A stretch of DNA of 64,000 nt from Streptomyces sp. NBC_00335 (GCF_036127095.1 NZ_CP108006.1:310001-374000), one strand, 5' to 3'; shown: positions 17,642 through 26,190, numbered from the stretch's first letter. Translations and numbers: made by a program. The notes: generated by a model not told the origin, from the sequence alone.

Positions 17642-18523
17642 ATGCGCACTCTCGCCATCGCCGCCCTGCAGACCACGCCCGTGGCCCACGACCTCGAAGC
17701 GAGCCGACAGCGCTTCAGCGACCAGGTCCGCGCCACGCACGAGCTCTTCCCCCACGTCCAGCTCGTCGTCGCCCCCGAGCTCCTGCTCGCCGCCGAGGGC
17801 CCGCTGCTGCGGCCCGCCCCCGACGACTGGATGGAGCAGGCGGCCGTCACCATCCCCGGCCCGCTCACCGACCGGATCTGCGACCTCGCCAGGGAGACCG
17901 GGCTGTGGCTGGTCCCGGGGAGCCTCTACGAACGAGCGGAGGACGGCCACATCTACAACACGGCCATAGCGGTCTCGCCCGAGGGTGAGATCGTCGCCCG
18001 CTACCGCAAGGTCTTCCCCTGGCAGCCGTACGAAAAGGCCCGCCCCGGCCACGAGTTCACGGTCTTCGACCTCCCCGGGATCGGGCGGGTGGGCCTGGCC
18101 ATCTGCTATGACGGCTCCTTCCCGGAGACGGTCCGCCAACTCGCCTGGCTGGGAGCGGAGATCGTCATCCAGCCCACCCTGACGCCCACCCGGGACCGGG
18201 AGATGGAACTGGTCTGCGCCCGCGCCAACGCCTGGACCAACCAGGTGTACGTGGTCAACGTCAACGCCGCCGACCCGGCCGGGGTCGGCGCCAGCGCGAT
18301 CGTCGACCCCGAGGGCACCGTCCGCCAGCAGGCCGGACCCGGCGAGGAGGTGCTCGTCGACGTCCTGGACCTCGACACCGTCACCCGGGTGCGCCGCTAC
18401 GGCTCCACCGGAATCAACCGGCCCTGGAGCCAGCTGGCCCGGCACGGGGAGTCGATCGCCCTCCCGATGTACGGCGGCGCGGTCTTCCGTACACCGCACT
18501 GGCTGCAGGACGGGACCGCGTAA
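17642..18523 (+). CDS. Nitrilase-superfamily carbon-nitrogen hydrolase
   Basis: A 293-residue amidase. The catalytic triad is visible: Glu46 (VVAPELLLA), Lys123 (RYRKVFPW) and Cys155 (LAICYDGSFPE). The second Glu of the fold is probably in YEKARPGHEF. Length and motifs fit branches of the superfamily that hydrolyse linear or omega-amides and carbamoyl compounds rather than true nitriles. It is cytosolic and co-transcribed with the APC permease. It presumably hydrolyses the imported substrate or an intermediate, releasing ammonia for nitrogen supply. Substrate unknown. Confidence 0.93.
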   Translation: MRTLAIAALQTTPVAHDLEASRQRFSDQVRATHELFPHVQLVVAPELLLAAEGPLLRPAPDDWMEQAAVTIPGPLTDRICDLARETGLWLVPGSLYERAEDGHIYNTAIAVSPEGEIVARYRKVFPWQPYEKARPGHEFTVFDLPGIGRVGLAICYDGSFPETVRQLAWLGAEIVIQPTLTPTRDREMELVCARANAWTNQVYVVNVNAADPAGVGASAIVDPEGTVRQQAGPGEEVLVDVLDLDTVTRVRRYGSTGINRPWSQLARHGESIALPMYGGAVFRTPHWLQDGTA

Positions 18524-18566
18524 CCGCTCCCCGCCCCGGCCGGATCCGACCACGTGATCTGGTCCC

Positions 18567-19346
18567 TCACCACATCTTGGCGAGGAAGGCGCGGGTGCGG
18601 GGGTGCCGCGGGTCGTCCAGGACGGCCCCGGGCGCTCCCTGCTCCACGACGACCCCGCCGTCCATGAAGACGACGGTGTCGGCGGCCTCCCGGGCGAAGC
18701 CGAGCTCGTGGGTGACGACGAGCATCGTGGTTCCGGTACGGGCCAGGTCCTTGATGACGTCCAGGACCTCGCCGACCAGTTCCGGGTCGAGCGCCGAGGT
18801 CGGCTCGTCGAAGAGCAGCACCTTGGGTTCGAGGGCGAGCGCGCGGGCGATGGCGACCCGCTGCTGCTGCCCGCCGGACAGCTGGCGCGGGTAGGCGTCC
18901 GCCTTGTCGCTCAGCCCCACGCGCTCCAGCAGCCGGCGGGCCGTCGCCCCGGCCTCCTCCCGTGTCCGGCGCAGCGCGGAGACGGGAGCCTCGACGAGGT
19001 TCTCCAGCACCGTGAGGTGCGTGAAGAGGTTGAAGTTCTGGAAGACGAACCCGATGTGGGTCCGCTGTTTCAGCACCTCCTTCTCTTTGAGTTCGTGCAG
19101 CTTGCCCCGGTGGCCGCGGTAACCGATGAGCTCGCCGTCGACGCTGATCCAGCCGCGGTCGACCTTCTCCAAGTGGTTGATGGTGCGCAGGAGCGTGGAC
19201 TTCCCGGAGCCGGAGGGGCCGAGGATCACGGTGACTTCCCCGGCGCGGACCTTCAGGTCGACCCCGCGCAGCACTTCCAGGGGTCCGAAGCTCTTGTGGA
19301 CGCCCCGGACCTCGACCATGACCCGTTCGGGTGCGGGCTCGCTCAC
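18567..19346 (-). CDS. Polar-amino-acid-type ABC transporter ATPase (system A)
   Basis: A 259-residue GlnQ/HisP-type ATPase. The GTG start at 19346 overlaps the TGA of the binding-protein gene (GTGA), implying translational coupling. Walker A GPSGSGKST, Q-loop FVFQNFNLF, signature LSGGQQQRVAIARAL, Walker B VLLFDEPTSALDPE and the H-loop VTHE are all intact. It is the last gene of the operon monooxygenase - binding protein - ATPase. No permease is in this operon; the nearest candidate is the HisM-type permease at 22063, across the divergent promoter. It probably powers uptake of a sulfur-containing amino acid or sulfonate-like solute, judging from the SsuD-like neighbour. Confidence 0.93.
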   Translation of the reverse strand: MSEPAPERVMVEVRGVHKSFGPLEVLRGVDLKVRAGEVTVILGPSGSGKSTLLRTINHLEKVDRGWISVDGELIGYRGHRGKLHELKEKEVLKQRTHIGFVFQNFNLFTHLTVLENLVEAPVSALRRTREEAGATARRLLERVGLSDKADAYPRQLSGGQQQRVAIARALALEPKVLLFDEPTSALDPELVGEVLDVIKDLARTGTTMLVVTHELGFAREAADTVVFMDGGVVVEQGAPGAVLDDPRHPRTRAFLAKMW

Positions 19347-20317
19347 GTGTGCTCGGGCGGGTTGATCTGCGAGGTGTCGATCGCGGAGGGAGTGGTGCCC
19401 CATTTCTTCAGGATCCGCGCGTAGGTGCCGTCCTTGATCAGCTCGTTGACGGCCGCCTGGAACGCGGGGGTGAGCGGGGAGCCCTTCTTGAAGGCGAACC
19501 CGACGTCGAGGCGGTGGTACTCGCCGAGGAAGGTCGTCTGCGCGGCGGGCTGCGCGGCCTGGTGGCGCAGGCCGTTGATGGTCGACATGACGACGTCGAT
19601 CCGGCCCTGCTGGAGGGCCGTGGTCACGGCCCCGGACTCGGAGAAGACCTTGACCTCGTACGGCTTCTTCCCCGCGGTGGCGCAGACCTCCTTCTGCCGG
19701 GTGAGGGTCTTCTCGAACGTCGTGCCCGCGCCGGTGCCGATGGTCAGCCCGCACAGCTGGGTGAGGTCGGAGACCTGGCCGGTCAGTGCGGTGTTGCCCG
19801 TCCGGACGGCGAAGCCCTGGCCGTCGTTGATGTAGGTGACGAAGTCGACGGACTTCAGGCGTTCGGTGGTGACGCCGAAGTTGCCCGTGCCCACGTCGTA
19901 CTTGCCGCTGCCGAGGGCGGGGAGGATCGTCTCGAAGGAGGCGTCCTGCCGCTCCAGCTTCACGCCGAGGACCTTGGCCACGGCGGCCGCGATGTCGATG
20001 TCCTGGCCGGCGGGCGGCTTGTCCTGCCCGTTCGGGTAGTACGCCGACGGAGGGGATCCGACGGAGCCGCCGAGCCGCAGGCTGCCCGCCTTGCGGACCT
20101 CGGCGGGAAGCAGGGCGGCGATCGGCTCCAGGGTCCGTACCCCGGCGACCGGATCGTCGGCCGGCGCGGGAGAGGCGAGGGCGGCGGCCGACGGAGCGGA
20201 TCCGTCACCGGAGCCGCAGGCCGTCAGGGTGGCCAGCAGGGGAAGGGCCGTCAGGAGTACGAGCGCGGTGCGCAGGCCTCCTCCGAGCCCGGCGCCCTTG
20301 TTCACCAGGGGGCTCAT
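19343..20317 (-). CDS. Extracytoplasmic solute-binding lipoprotein (system A)
   Basis: A 324-residue family-3 type binding protein. A lipoprotein signal ends in LTAC with Cys34 as the lipidation site. The SBP_bac_3 core is visible: KAGSLRLGGSVGSPPSAYYPNGQDKPPAGQDIDIAAAVAKVLGVKLERQDASFETILPALGSGKYDVGTGNFGVTTERLKSVDFV. It starts with an ATGA overlap on the monooxygenase gene and ends with a GTGA overlap on the ATPase gene. It belongs to the polar amino acid class; the ligand is unknown, but a sulfur compound is suggested by the flanking flavin monooxygenase and the Cys-Cys leader peptide. Confidence 0.92.
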   Translation of the reverse strand: MSPLVNKGAGLGGGLRTALVLLTALPLLATLTACGSGDGSAPSAAALASPAPADDPVAGVRTLEPIAALLPAEVRKAGSLRLGGSVGSPPSAYYPNGQDKPPAGQDIDIAAAVAKVLGVKLERQDASFETILPALGSGKYDVGTGNFGVTTERLKSVDFVTYINDGQGFAVRTGNTALTGQVSDLTQLCGLTIGTGAGTTFEKTLTRQKEVCATAGKKPYEVKVFSESGAVTTALQQGRIDVVMSTINGLRHQAAQPAAQTTFLGEYHRLDVGFAFKKGSPLTPAFQAAVNELIKDGTYARILKKWGTTPSAIDTSQINPPEHT

Positions 20318-21483
20318 CCGCGGACCGCCGTCAAGGTCTGGCGCGGGAAACCGGCCTCGGGCCGGGCATCGCGTACGGCGTCCCGCGCGGCGTCACGCTT
20401 CGCCACCTCCTCGCGGACGAGCGGGATCACGTACCGGCCGAAGTCGACGGCGTCGCCGAGGAGGTCGTAGCCCCGGGCCGACAGGATGTCCACGCCGAGG
20501 TCGTAATAGTCCAGCAGTGCCTGGGCCACCGTCTCCGGGGTGCCGACCAGGGCGTTGGAATTGCCCGCGCCCCCGGTGGCGGCCGCCGTCGGCGTCCAGA
20601 GCGCCCGGTCGTAGCGCTCCCCCGCCTCGGCGATGGCGATCAGCCGCTGCGATCCGGTGTTCTGAGGGGCCGTGGCCTCGGACACCCCGTTGCGGTGGCG
20701 CTGTACGGTCCCCGCCCGCCTGCGCTCCCGGATGGCGCCGACCGTGCGGTGGGCCTTCTCCCAGGCCAGCTCCTCGGTCGGGGCGATGATCGGGCGGAAC
20801 GCGACCTGGATGCGGGGCGCGTCTGTGCGGCCCGCGGCCCGCGCGGCGTCCCGTACGGCCTCGATCTGCTGGGCCGTCTGTTCCAGGGGCTCACCCCACA
20901 GGCAGTAGATGTCGGCCTCCGCGCCTCCGGCCGCGTAGGCGGCGGGCGAGGAGCCGCCGAACGAGACCTTCGGGTGGGGCTGCTGGACGGGGAAGACGTC
21001 GCTGACGAAGTCGTGGAAGCGGTAGTGCTCGCCTTCGTGGTCGAAGGGCTCGTGGGTGGTCCAGATCTTCTTGACGATGCGGATGTACTCGCGGGTGCGG
21101 GCGTAGCGCTCGTCCTTGGTGAGGACGTCGCCTTCGCGGCCCTGCTCGTGGTCGTTGCCGCCGGTGATGAAGTGGACGGCCAGTCGGCCGTCGCTGATCT
21201 GGTCGAGGGTCGCGAAGGTCTTGGCGGCGTAGGTGGGGTAGGAGACGTTGGGCCGGTGGGCCAGCAGGATCTGCAGGCGATCCAGCTTGCTCGCGATGAA
21301 CGCGGCGGCCGGCGCCGGGTCCGGGGTGCCGGAACCGTAGGCGAACAGCACCCGGTCCCAGCCGTGCTCCTCGTGCGCCCTGGCGAGTCTGAGCGTGTAG
21401 TCCTTGTCGAAGGCGGCGCCGGATCGTGCGGTGGTTTCGGAGCCGTCGTTGGTGGCGGCTATGCCGAGGAACTCCACGGGCAT
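20314..21483 (-). CDS. SsuD-like LLM-class flavin-dependent monooxygenase
   Basis: A 389-residue luciferase-like protein starting MPVEFLGIAATNDGSE at ATG 21483. SsuD/MsuD-like motifs include RVLFAYGSGTPDPAPAAAFIASKLDRLQILLAHRPN, HFITGGNDHEQGREGDVL and YTRTREYIRIVKKIWT-like helices. Such enzymes use reduced FMN and O2 to split C-S bonds of sulfonates, sulfones or oxidised thioethers. The reductase partner is not in the window's sulfur island. It is the first gene of the operon and lies behind a leader peptide ending in Cys-Cys, consistent with cysteine-responsive attenuation. The C-terminal tail (YVIPLVREEVAKRDAARDAVRDARPEAGF) is normal for the family. Confidence 0.93.
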   Translation of the reverse strand: MPVEFLGIAATNDGSETTARSGAAFDKDYTLRLARAHEEHGWDRVLFAYGSGTPDPAPAAAFIASKLDRLQILLAHRPNVSYPTYAAKTFATLDQISDGRLAVHFITGGNDHEQGREGDVLTKDERYARTREYIRIVKKIWTTHEPFDHEGEHYRFHDFVSDVFPVQQPHPKVSFGGSSPAAYAAGGAEADIYCLWGEPLEQTAQQIEAVRDAARAAGRTDAPRIQVAFRPIIAPTEELAWEKAHRTVGAIRERRRAGTVQRHRNGVSEATAPQNTGSQRLIAIAEAGERYDRALWTPTAAATGGAGNSNALVGTPETVAQALLDYYDLGVDILSARGYDLLGDAVDFGRYVIPLVREEVAKRDAARDAVRDARPEAGFPRQTLTAVRG

Positions 21484-21730
21484 GGGTGTGGCCTTTCGGA
21501 AGGTGCGGCGGATCGCGGCAGGGCAGGGTGAACCACCCCCCGGCACGGCGATGCGGGCGTGACGACGCTGGGCGAGGGAAGCAGGTGCGGCGGCAGCGCG
21601 CGTCCGGGTTCGCGACAGCCCGGCCCGGCGGCGGCCACAGGGCCCGCAGGACGGGTGCGCAAAGGGAATTCTCGGCCCGCGACGGGGTCACCGAGGGAGG
21701 GAAGGGCCGGTCAGACGGCCCGCTGCCGCG
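21484..21730 (-). promoter_or_regulatory. Leader region with candidate attenuator hairpins
   Basis: This 247-bp untranslated leader lies between the leader peptide stop and the monooxygenase start. Just after the leader stop, GGGCCG (21704-21709) pairs with CGGCCC (21716-21721). Further downstream, CTCGG (21671-21675) can pair with CCGAG (21691-21695). These could be alternative stems whose formation depends on ribosome stalling at the Cys codons. The pairing model is inference. Confidence 0.4.
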
Positions 21731-21808
21731 TCAGGCGCAACAGGCCGCGGACCACACCCGACCGAAGTCGATGTAGTCGCGCGAGACCAGGCGCTGATGG
21801 GCGTTCAT
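21731..21808 (-). CDS. Cys-Cys leader peptide upstream of the sulfur operon
   Basis: A 25-residue peptide starting MNAHQRLVSRDYIDFGRV and ending AACCA, with two adjacent Cys codons (TGTTGC) next to the stop. It belongs to the group of short actinobacterial leader peptides (Arg/His/Asp-rich middle, LC or CC near the end) found in front of sulfur-assimilation genes. The ATG is six bases after a -10-like hexamer, so it is probably translated from a leaderless transcript. Scarce charged tRNA-Cys would stall the ribosome at the Cys codons and change leader RNA folding, raising expression of the monooxygenase/transport operon. Too short to be found by most gene finders. Confidence 0.8.
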   Translation of the reverse strand: MNAHQRLVSRDYIDFGRVWSAACCA

Positions 21809-21814
21809 GCGACT

Positions 21815-21844
21815 ACTTGAACAGTACGGAGCGCTCTTCGTCAA
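21815..21844 (-). promoter_or_regulatory. Leaderless promoter of the monooxygenase operon
   Basis: On the minus strand: -35 TTGACG (21844-21839), 18-bp spacer, -10-like TCAAGT (21820-21815), then six bases to the leader-peptide ATG at 21808. Transcription would start on or near that A. The -10 is weak. Confidence 0.5.
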
Positions 21845-21894
21845 GCAACGGACCGGATGGCGGACGGGCCCGACCGCCCCCGGACCGCGCACTG

Positions 21895-21923
21895 TTGACA
21901 CGTTCGTGCGGTCGGCGCATACG
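21895..21923 (+). promoter_or_regulatory. Promoter of the system permease at 22063
   Basis: -35 TTGACA (21895-21900), 17-bp spacer, -10-like CATACG (21918-21923). It lies divergent to the leader-peptide promoter, leaving a leader of about 135 nt before the permease ATG. Confidence 0.5.
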
Positions 21924-22062
21924 ATCGGCGGCGTTCCGGCTCCGCGCTGCGCGCGGGCCGGTCCGGCCGTGTTGAGGGACACGGCGAGCGTGACGGCGAC
22001 CGTACCCGTGCCCGGCATCCCCTGCCGCGCCCGGGATCCCTCCCACTCTCCGGAGCACCCCC

Positions 22063-23049
22063 ATGACCACCGTTTCCGACGTCTCCGACGCGCCCCGCGT
22101 GTCCGACGGGTTCCCCGTGTCCGCCCCCGGCGCGGAGCCGCCGCCGATCGTGCCCCGCCGGCGCCCCGGCCGCCGGTTGTCCGCCGCCGCCGCGCTGCTG
22201 GTCTTCGCGACGGTGCTGGTCTCCGTCGTCCGCAACGACGCCTTCCAATGGGGCCTGGTGGGGCAGTACTTCACCACCTCCGCCGTGCTCGACGGGCTGC
22301 TGCTGACCCTCTGGCTGACCGGCGTGGTGATGGTGCTCGGGTTCCTGCTCGGCACCGTGCTCGCCGTGATGCGACTGTCGGCCAACCCCGTCCTGCGCAC
22401 CCTGAGCTGGGGCTACGTGTGGATCTTCCGGTCCACGCCGCTCCTGGTGCAGCTGCTGTTCTGGTTCAACATCGGCGCCCTGTACCCGACGCTCGGCCTG
22501 GGCATCCCCTACGGCCCCCAGCTCTTCACCGTCACCACGGTGAACCTGCTCGGCCCGACCCTCACCGCCGTCATCGGCCTGACCCTGCACGAGACCGCGT
22601 ACGCCGCCGAGGTGGTGCGCGGCGGCATCCTCTCCGTGGACCCCGGCCAGACCGAGGCCGCGCAGGCGCTCGGGCTGAGCAGGCGCCGCACCCTGTACCG
22701 GATCGTGGTTCCCCAGGCGATGCGCTCGATCGTGCCGACCGCCGGAAACATGCTGATCGGCACGCTCAAGGGCACCAGCATCGTCAGCGTGCTGGCCGTG
22801 CACGACCTGCTGTACTCGGTGCAGTTGGTCTACAACCAGAACTACCAGGTCATCCCGCTGCTGATGGTGGCCACCCTCTGGTACGTGGCCGTCACCACGG
22901 TGCTGAGCGCCGGCCAGTACTACGTGGAGCGGCACTACGCGCGCGGCAGCTCGCGCGGCCTTCCGCCCACGCCGCTGCGGCTGCTGCGCGTCCGGCTGGC
23001 CGGCCTGCGGGGCCGCCTGAACTCGGTGACCGCACCGGGCTCCCGCTGA
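22063..23049 (+). CDS. Polar-amino-acid ABC transporter permease 1 (HisM type)
   Basis: A 328-residue membrane protein with a Pro-rich cytosolic N-terminus (residues 1-36), a first span (LSAAAALLVFATVLVSVV), then the HisM/GlnP core. The core includes LDGLLLTLWLTGVVMVLGFLLGTVLAVMRLS, the WIFRSTPLLVQLLFW motif, and the ATPase-contact EAA loop EAAQALGLSRRRTLYRIVVPQAMRSIVPTAGN. It starts its own transcript, divergent from the monooxygenase operon, whose ATPase and binding protein lack a permease. It may complete that system, or pair with permease 2 (195 bp downstream) as a HisQM-like heterodimer. Confidence 0.93.
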   Translation: MTTVSDVSDAPRVSDGFPVSAPGAEPPPIVPRRRPGRRLSAAAALLVFATVLVSVVRNDAFQWGLVGQYFTTSAVLDGLLLTLWLTGVVMVLGFLLGTVLAVMRLSANPVLRTLSWGYVWIFRSTPLLVQLLFWFNIGALYPTLGLGIPYGPQLFTVTTVNLLGPTLTAVIGLTLHETAYAAEVVRGGILSVDPGQTEAAQALGLSRRRTLYRIVVPQAMRSIVPTAGNMLIGTLKGTSIVSVLAVHDLLYSVQLVYNQNYQVIPLLMVATLWYVAVTTVLSAGQYYVERHYARGSSRGLPPTPLRLLRVRLAGLRGRLNSVTAPGSR

Positions 23050-23128
23050 GTTTCATTTCACCAAGAGGCGTTGTATGTACGGCGGATGAAATCGGAACAT
23101 GATTTCACGCATCCCGATATCAAGGCCG

Positions 23129-23158
23129 TTGACACCCCTTCTCCGGGCTGCCTAGCTT
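23129..23158 (+). promoter_or_regulatory. Promoter of the second transport operon
   Basis: A consensus-like sigma-HrdB-type promoter: TTGACA (23129-23134), 18-bp spacer, TAGCTT (23153-23158). It lies in a locally AT-rich gap between the two permease genes. It makes 23244-28091 a separate transcription unit, starting near 23165. Confidence 0.75.
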
Positions 23159-23243
23159 ACGCCGCAGACAAAGAGATATCGGCGGCCTCTCCTGTTCTGC
23201 TTGACGGCTGCTTTTCGATTCTGCTCCCATTCGAAGCCGTGGA

Positions 23244-24221
23244 GTGTCCTTGACCGAATCACTGCTCCTCTCCGCGCCCGCCGGCCCCTCCGGGCCACCA
23301 GGGCCGCCCGGGCCCGCCGAGCGGGTCCTGCCGCTGCGCCGGCCCGGGCGGTGGGTCGCCGGCGTCGTCGTCCTGGTGCTGGTTTCGCAGGCCGCCCACG
23401 GGCTGATCACCAATCCCTTCTACCAATGGGACCGCTTCGCGTACTGGTTCACCCGCCCGGTGATCCTGGAGGGGCTGCTCATCACCCTCCAGGTGGCCGC
23501 GTACAGTGCGGTCCTCGGCCTGGCCGGCGGCGTCCTGCTGGCCCTCGGACGGCTCTCGGGCAGCCCGGTGCTGCGCTCGGTGAGCTGGACCTACATCTGG
23601 CTCCTGCGCTCCGTGCCGCTGATCGTCGTCCTGCTCTTCCTCTACAACCTCAGCGCCCTGTACCCCACCCTCAGCATCGGCGTGCCGTTCGGACCCGCCT
23701 TCCTGACCTTCGACGAGTCGCGGCTCGCCACCGACATGGTGGTCGCGGTGGTCGGCCTGAGCCTCAGCGAGGCCGCGTACGCCGCCGAGATCGTCCGGGC
23801 CGGGGTGCTCTCCGTCGACCAGGGCCAGCACGAGGCGGCCGCGGCCCTGGGACTGCCCAAGCGGTACCAGTTCGCCAGGATCGTCTTCCCGCAGGCTCTC
23901 CGCTCGATCGTGCCCTCGTACGTCAACCAGCTGATCGGCCTGCTCAAGGCCACCTCCCTGGTCTTCTACGTCTCCCTGCTCGACCTGTTCGGCTCGGTGC
24001 AGAGCCTGGGCAGCACCTATCCCGGCGACGTGGTGCCGCTGCTGCTCGTGGCCACCGTCTGGTACGTGATCCTCACCAGCCTGGTCTCCGTCGTCCAGTA
24101 CTACGTCGAGCGGCACTACGCCCGCGGAGCGCTGCGCACCCCCACGCCGACTCCCCTCCAGCGGGCCCGGACGGGCCTGCGCGACCTACGGATCCGCTAC
24201 CGGAAGGAGACGGCCCGATGA
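23244..24221 (+). CDS. Polar-amino-acid ABC transporter permease 2 (HisM type)
   Basis: A 325-residue permease with a Pro/Gly-rich N-terminus, a first span, and the HisM core: LEGLLITLQVAAYSAVLGLAGGVLLALGRLSG, WLLRSVPLIVVLLFLYNL, and the EAA loop EAAAALGLPKRYQFARIVFPQALRSIVPSYVNQLIGLLKATSL. The start is uncertain: GTG 23244 or TTG 23250. The latter has GGAG at 23241-23244 with 5-nt spacing. It ends with an ATGA overlap on the ATPase gene. It is about 50% similar by eye to permease 1, with the same ERHYARG tail, so the two arose by duplication. Confidence 0.92.
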   Translation: MSLTESLLLSAPAGPSGPPGPPGPAERVLPLRRPGRWVAGVVVLVLVSQAAHGLITNPFYQWDRFAYWFTRPVILEGLLITLQVAAYSAVLGLAGGVLLALGRLSGSPVLRSVSWTYIWLLRSVPLIVVLLFLYNLSALYPTLSIGVPFGPAFLTFDESRLATDMVVAVVGLSLSEAAYAAEIVRAGVLSVDQGQHEAAAALGLPKRYQFARIVFPQALRSIVPSYVNQLIGLLKATSLVFYVSLLDLFGSVQSLGSTYPGDVVPLLLVATVWYVILTSLVSVVQYYVERHYARGALRTPTPTPLQRARTGLRDLRIRYRKETAR

Positions 24222-25018
24222 CCGGGAACGCGAGCGGCACCGTCGCCACGGCCTCCCGGCCGGCCGCGATCGAGGTGCACGACGTGCACAAGTGGTTCGG
24301 CGGCCGGCGGGTCCTCGACGGGGTGAGCCTGACCGTCGCGCCCGGCACCGTCACCGTGATCCTGGGGCGCTCCGGATCGGGCAAGTCGACCCTGCTGCGG
24401 GTCCTCAACCACCTGGAGAAGCCCGAGGCCGGCCACGTCAGCGTCGGCGGCGAACTGATCGGCGTCCAGCGGCACGGGGGCCGGCTCAAGGAGCTGAAGG
24501 AACGGGCGATCCTCGCCCAGCGCGGCCGGATCGGCTTCGTCTTCCAGAACTTCAACCTCTTCCCGCACCTGACCGTACTGGACAACGTCGCCGCCGCCCC
24601 GGTGGCCACGGGCAGGCTGTCCCGGCCGCAGGCTCAGGCCCTGGCGCAGGAGTTGCTGCGCCGCGTAGGGCTCGGGGACCGCGGCGGCGCCTACCCGCGA
24701 CAGCTGTCCGGCGGGCAGCAGCAGCGGGTGGCCATCGCGCGGGCCCTGGCCCTGCGGCCCGGGGTCATCCTCTTCGACGAGCCCACGTCGGCGCTCGACC
24801 CCGAGCTGGTCGGCGAGGTGCTCTCCGTGATCAAGGACCTGGCCACCGGGGGCACCACCCTCGTGATCGTGACCCACGAGATCGGCTTCGCCCGCGAGGT
24901 CGCCGACGAGATCGTCTTCCTCCACGAGGGCCGCGTCGTGGAGCAGGGCCCGCCCGCGCAGGTGCTGGACCACCCCGCGCACCCGCGGACCCGGGAGTTC
25001 CTCAGCAAGGTGCTCTGA
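24218..25018 (+). CDS. Polar-amino-acid-type ABC transporter ATPase (system B)
   Basis: A 266-residue GlnQ-type ATPase starting MTGNASG at an ATGA overlap with permease 2. Walker A GRSGSGKST, Q-loop FVFQNFNLFPHL, signature LSGGQQQRVAIARAL, Walker B VILFDEPTSALDPE and VTHE are intact. It is closely related to the system A ATPase at 18567-19346, including the rare insertion containing RLKELKERAILAQ after the Walker A region. The two systems are therefore sister copies. It energises uptake through permease 2 with the lipoprotein at 25116. Confidence 0.94.
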   Translation: MTGNASGTVATASRPAAIEVHDVHKWFGGRRVLDGVSLTVAPGTVTVILGRSGSGKSTLLRVLNHLEKPEAGHVSVGGELIGVQRHGGRLKELKERAILAQRGRIGFVFQNFNLFPHLTVLDNVAAAPVATGRLSRPQAQALAQELLRRVGLGDRGGAYPRQLSGGQQQRVAIARALALRPGVILFDEPTSALDPELVGEVLSVIKDLATGGTTLVIVTHEIGFAREVADEIVFLHEGRVVEQGPPAQVLDHPAHPRTREFLSKVL

Positions 25019-25115
25019 CCTCCCTGCCCCGCCCCTTCCAGAGCTTTCCCTTCCCACCCACCGCTTTCCCCACCTCGGCCTTCCCCGCATCGCCGCACAC
25101 CCGAAAGGCAACGCC

Positions 25116-26138
25116 ATGCACCGCCCCTCCCTCCTGCGCAACAGACTTCTCCGCGGCCTCGGCGCCACGACCGCCGCCGTCGCCCTCGCCGCCGGACTCA
25201 CCGCGTGCGGCGGCGACGCGAAGGCCACCGGCACCGAGGCGGGCTCCGGCAAGGTGACCATCGGCGCCGTCTCCAACGGGGCCGCGCAGCAGGCAGAACT
25301 GACCGTCCCCGTCGTCGAGTCCCTGCGCGCAAAGCTCCCGAAGGCCGTGCGCGACCGCGGTGAGCTGGTCATCGGGGTCGGCGCCCTGCCCGCCGGGTTC
25401 CCGCCCCTCACCTACGTCGGCACCGACCAGAAGACCATCACCGGCTCGGAGCCCGACCTCGGCCGGCTCGTCGCCGCGACCCTGGGTCTGAAGCCCGTGG
25501 TGAAGAACTCCACGTGGGAGAACCTCTTCGTCGGCATCGACAGCGGCAAGGTCGACGTGGCCTTCACCAACGTGACGGTCACCGAGGAGCGCAAGAAGAA
25601 GTACGACTTCGCGTCCTACCGGCAGGACAACCTGGCCTTCGAGTCCCTGAAGGAGAGCACCTGGGAGTTCGGCGGCGACTACCGCAACCTGGCGGGCAAG
25701 ACGGTGTCGGTCAGCAAGGGCACCAACCAGGAGAAGATCCTCCTGGAGTGGCAGAAGAAGCTCCAGTCCGAGGGCAAGGACTTCACGGTCAAGTACTTCC
25801 CCGACGCCAACAGCGTCTACCTGGCCCTGAGCGGCAAGAAGATCGACCTCAACTTCGGCCCGAACCCGTCGATCGCCTACCACATCCCCCAGACCGCGAG
25901 CGGCAACGCCCCGACCCGCAAGGCCGGTTCGTTCTCCGGCGCCGGCGAGACCCTCCAGGGGCTGATCGCCGCGACCGCGAAGAAGGACAGCGGACTGGCC
26001 GAGCCCGTGGCCCAGGCCATCAACCACCTCGTCGGAACCGGCCAGTACGCGCAGCTCCTCAAGGCCTGGAACCTCTCCGACGAGGCCGTGACCACCTCCC
26101 AGGTCAACCCGCCCGGCCTGCCCCTCACCAACTCCTGA
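25116..26138 (+). CDS. Solute-binding lipoprotein (system B)
   Basis: A 340-residue SBP_bac_3-type lipoprotein. The signal ends in LTAC with Cys31 as the lipid anchor. The core is RGELVIGVGALPAGFPPLTYVGTDQKTITGSEPDLGRLVAATLGLKPVVKNSTWENLFVGIDSGKVDVAFTNVTVTEERKKKYDFASY, typical of polar amino acid receptors. The 97-bp gap before it is strikingly pyrimidine-rich on the plus strand. The product would capture the substrate at the cell surface for permease 2 and the ATPase at 24218. The downstream acetyltransferase and monooxygenase suggest an S-substituted cysteine or a related sulfur amino acid as ligand (inference). Confidence 0.92.
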   Translation: MHRPSLLRNRLLRGLGATTAAVALAAGLTACGGDAKATGTEAGSGKVTIGAVSNGAAQQAELTVPVVESLRAKLPKAVRDRGELVIGVGALPAGFPPLTYVGTDQKTITGSEPDLGRLVAATLGLKPVVKNSTWENLFVGIDSGKVDVAFTNVTVTEERKKKYDFASYRQDNLAFESLKESTWEFGGDYRNLAGKTVSVSKGTNQEKILLEWQKKLQSEGKDFTVKYFPDANSVYLALSGKKIDLNFGPNPSIAYHIPQTASGNAPTRKAGSFSGAGETLQGLIAATAKKDSGLAEPVAQAINHLVGTGQYAQLLKAWNLSDEAVTTSQVNPPGLPLTNS

Positions 26139-26190
26139 CCCCGCGGCCGTCCCCGGCCCGGGCACCCCACGGAAGGAGGGTTCCGCCCCC

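Noticed and set aside
18541-18566. GACCA...TGGTC hairpin as terminator after the nitrilase gene
   Set aside because: The stem is only 5 bp with a 7-nt loop; not convincing.
23071-23253. Possible 60-residue peptide before permease 2
   Set aside because: It spans a consensus promoter (23129-23158) and has no ribosome site. More likely chance in AT-richer intergenic DNA.
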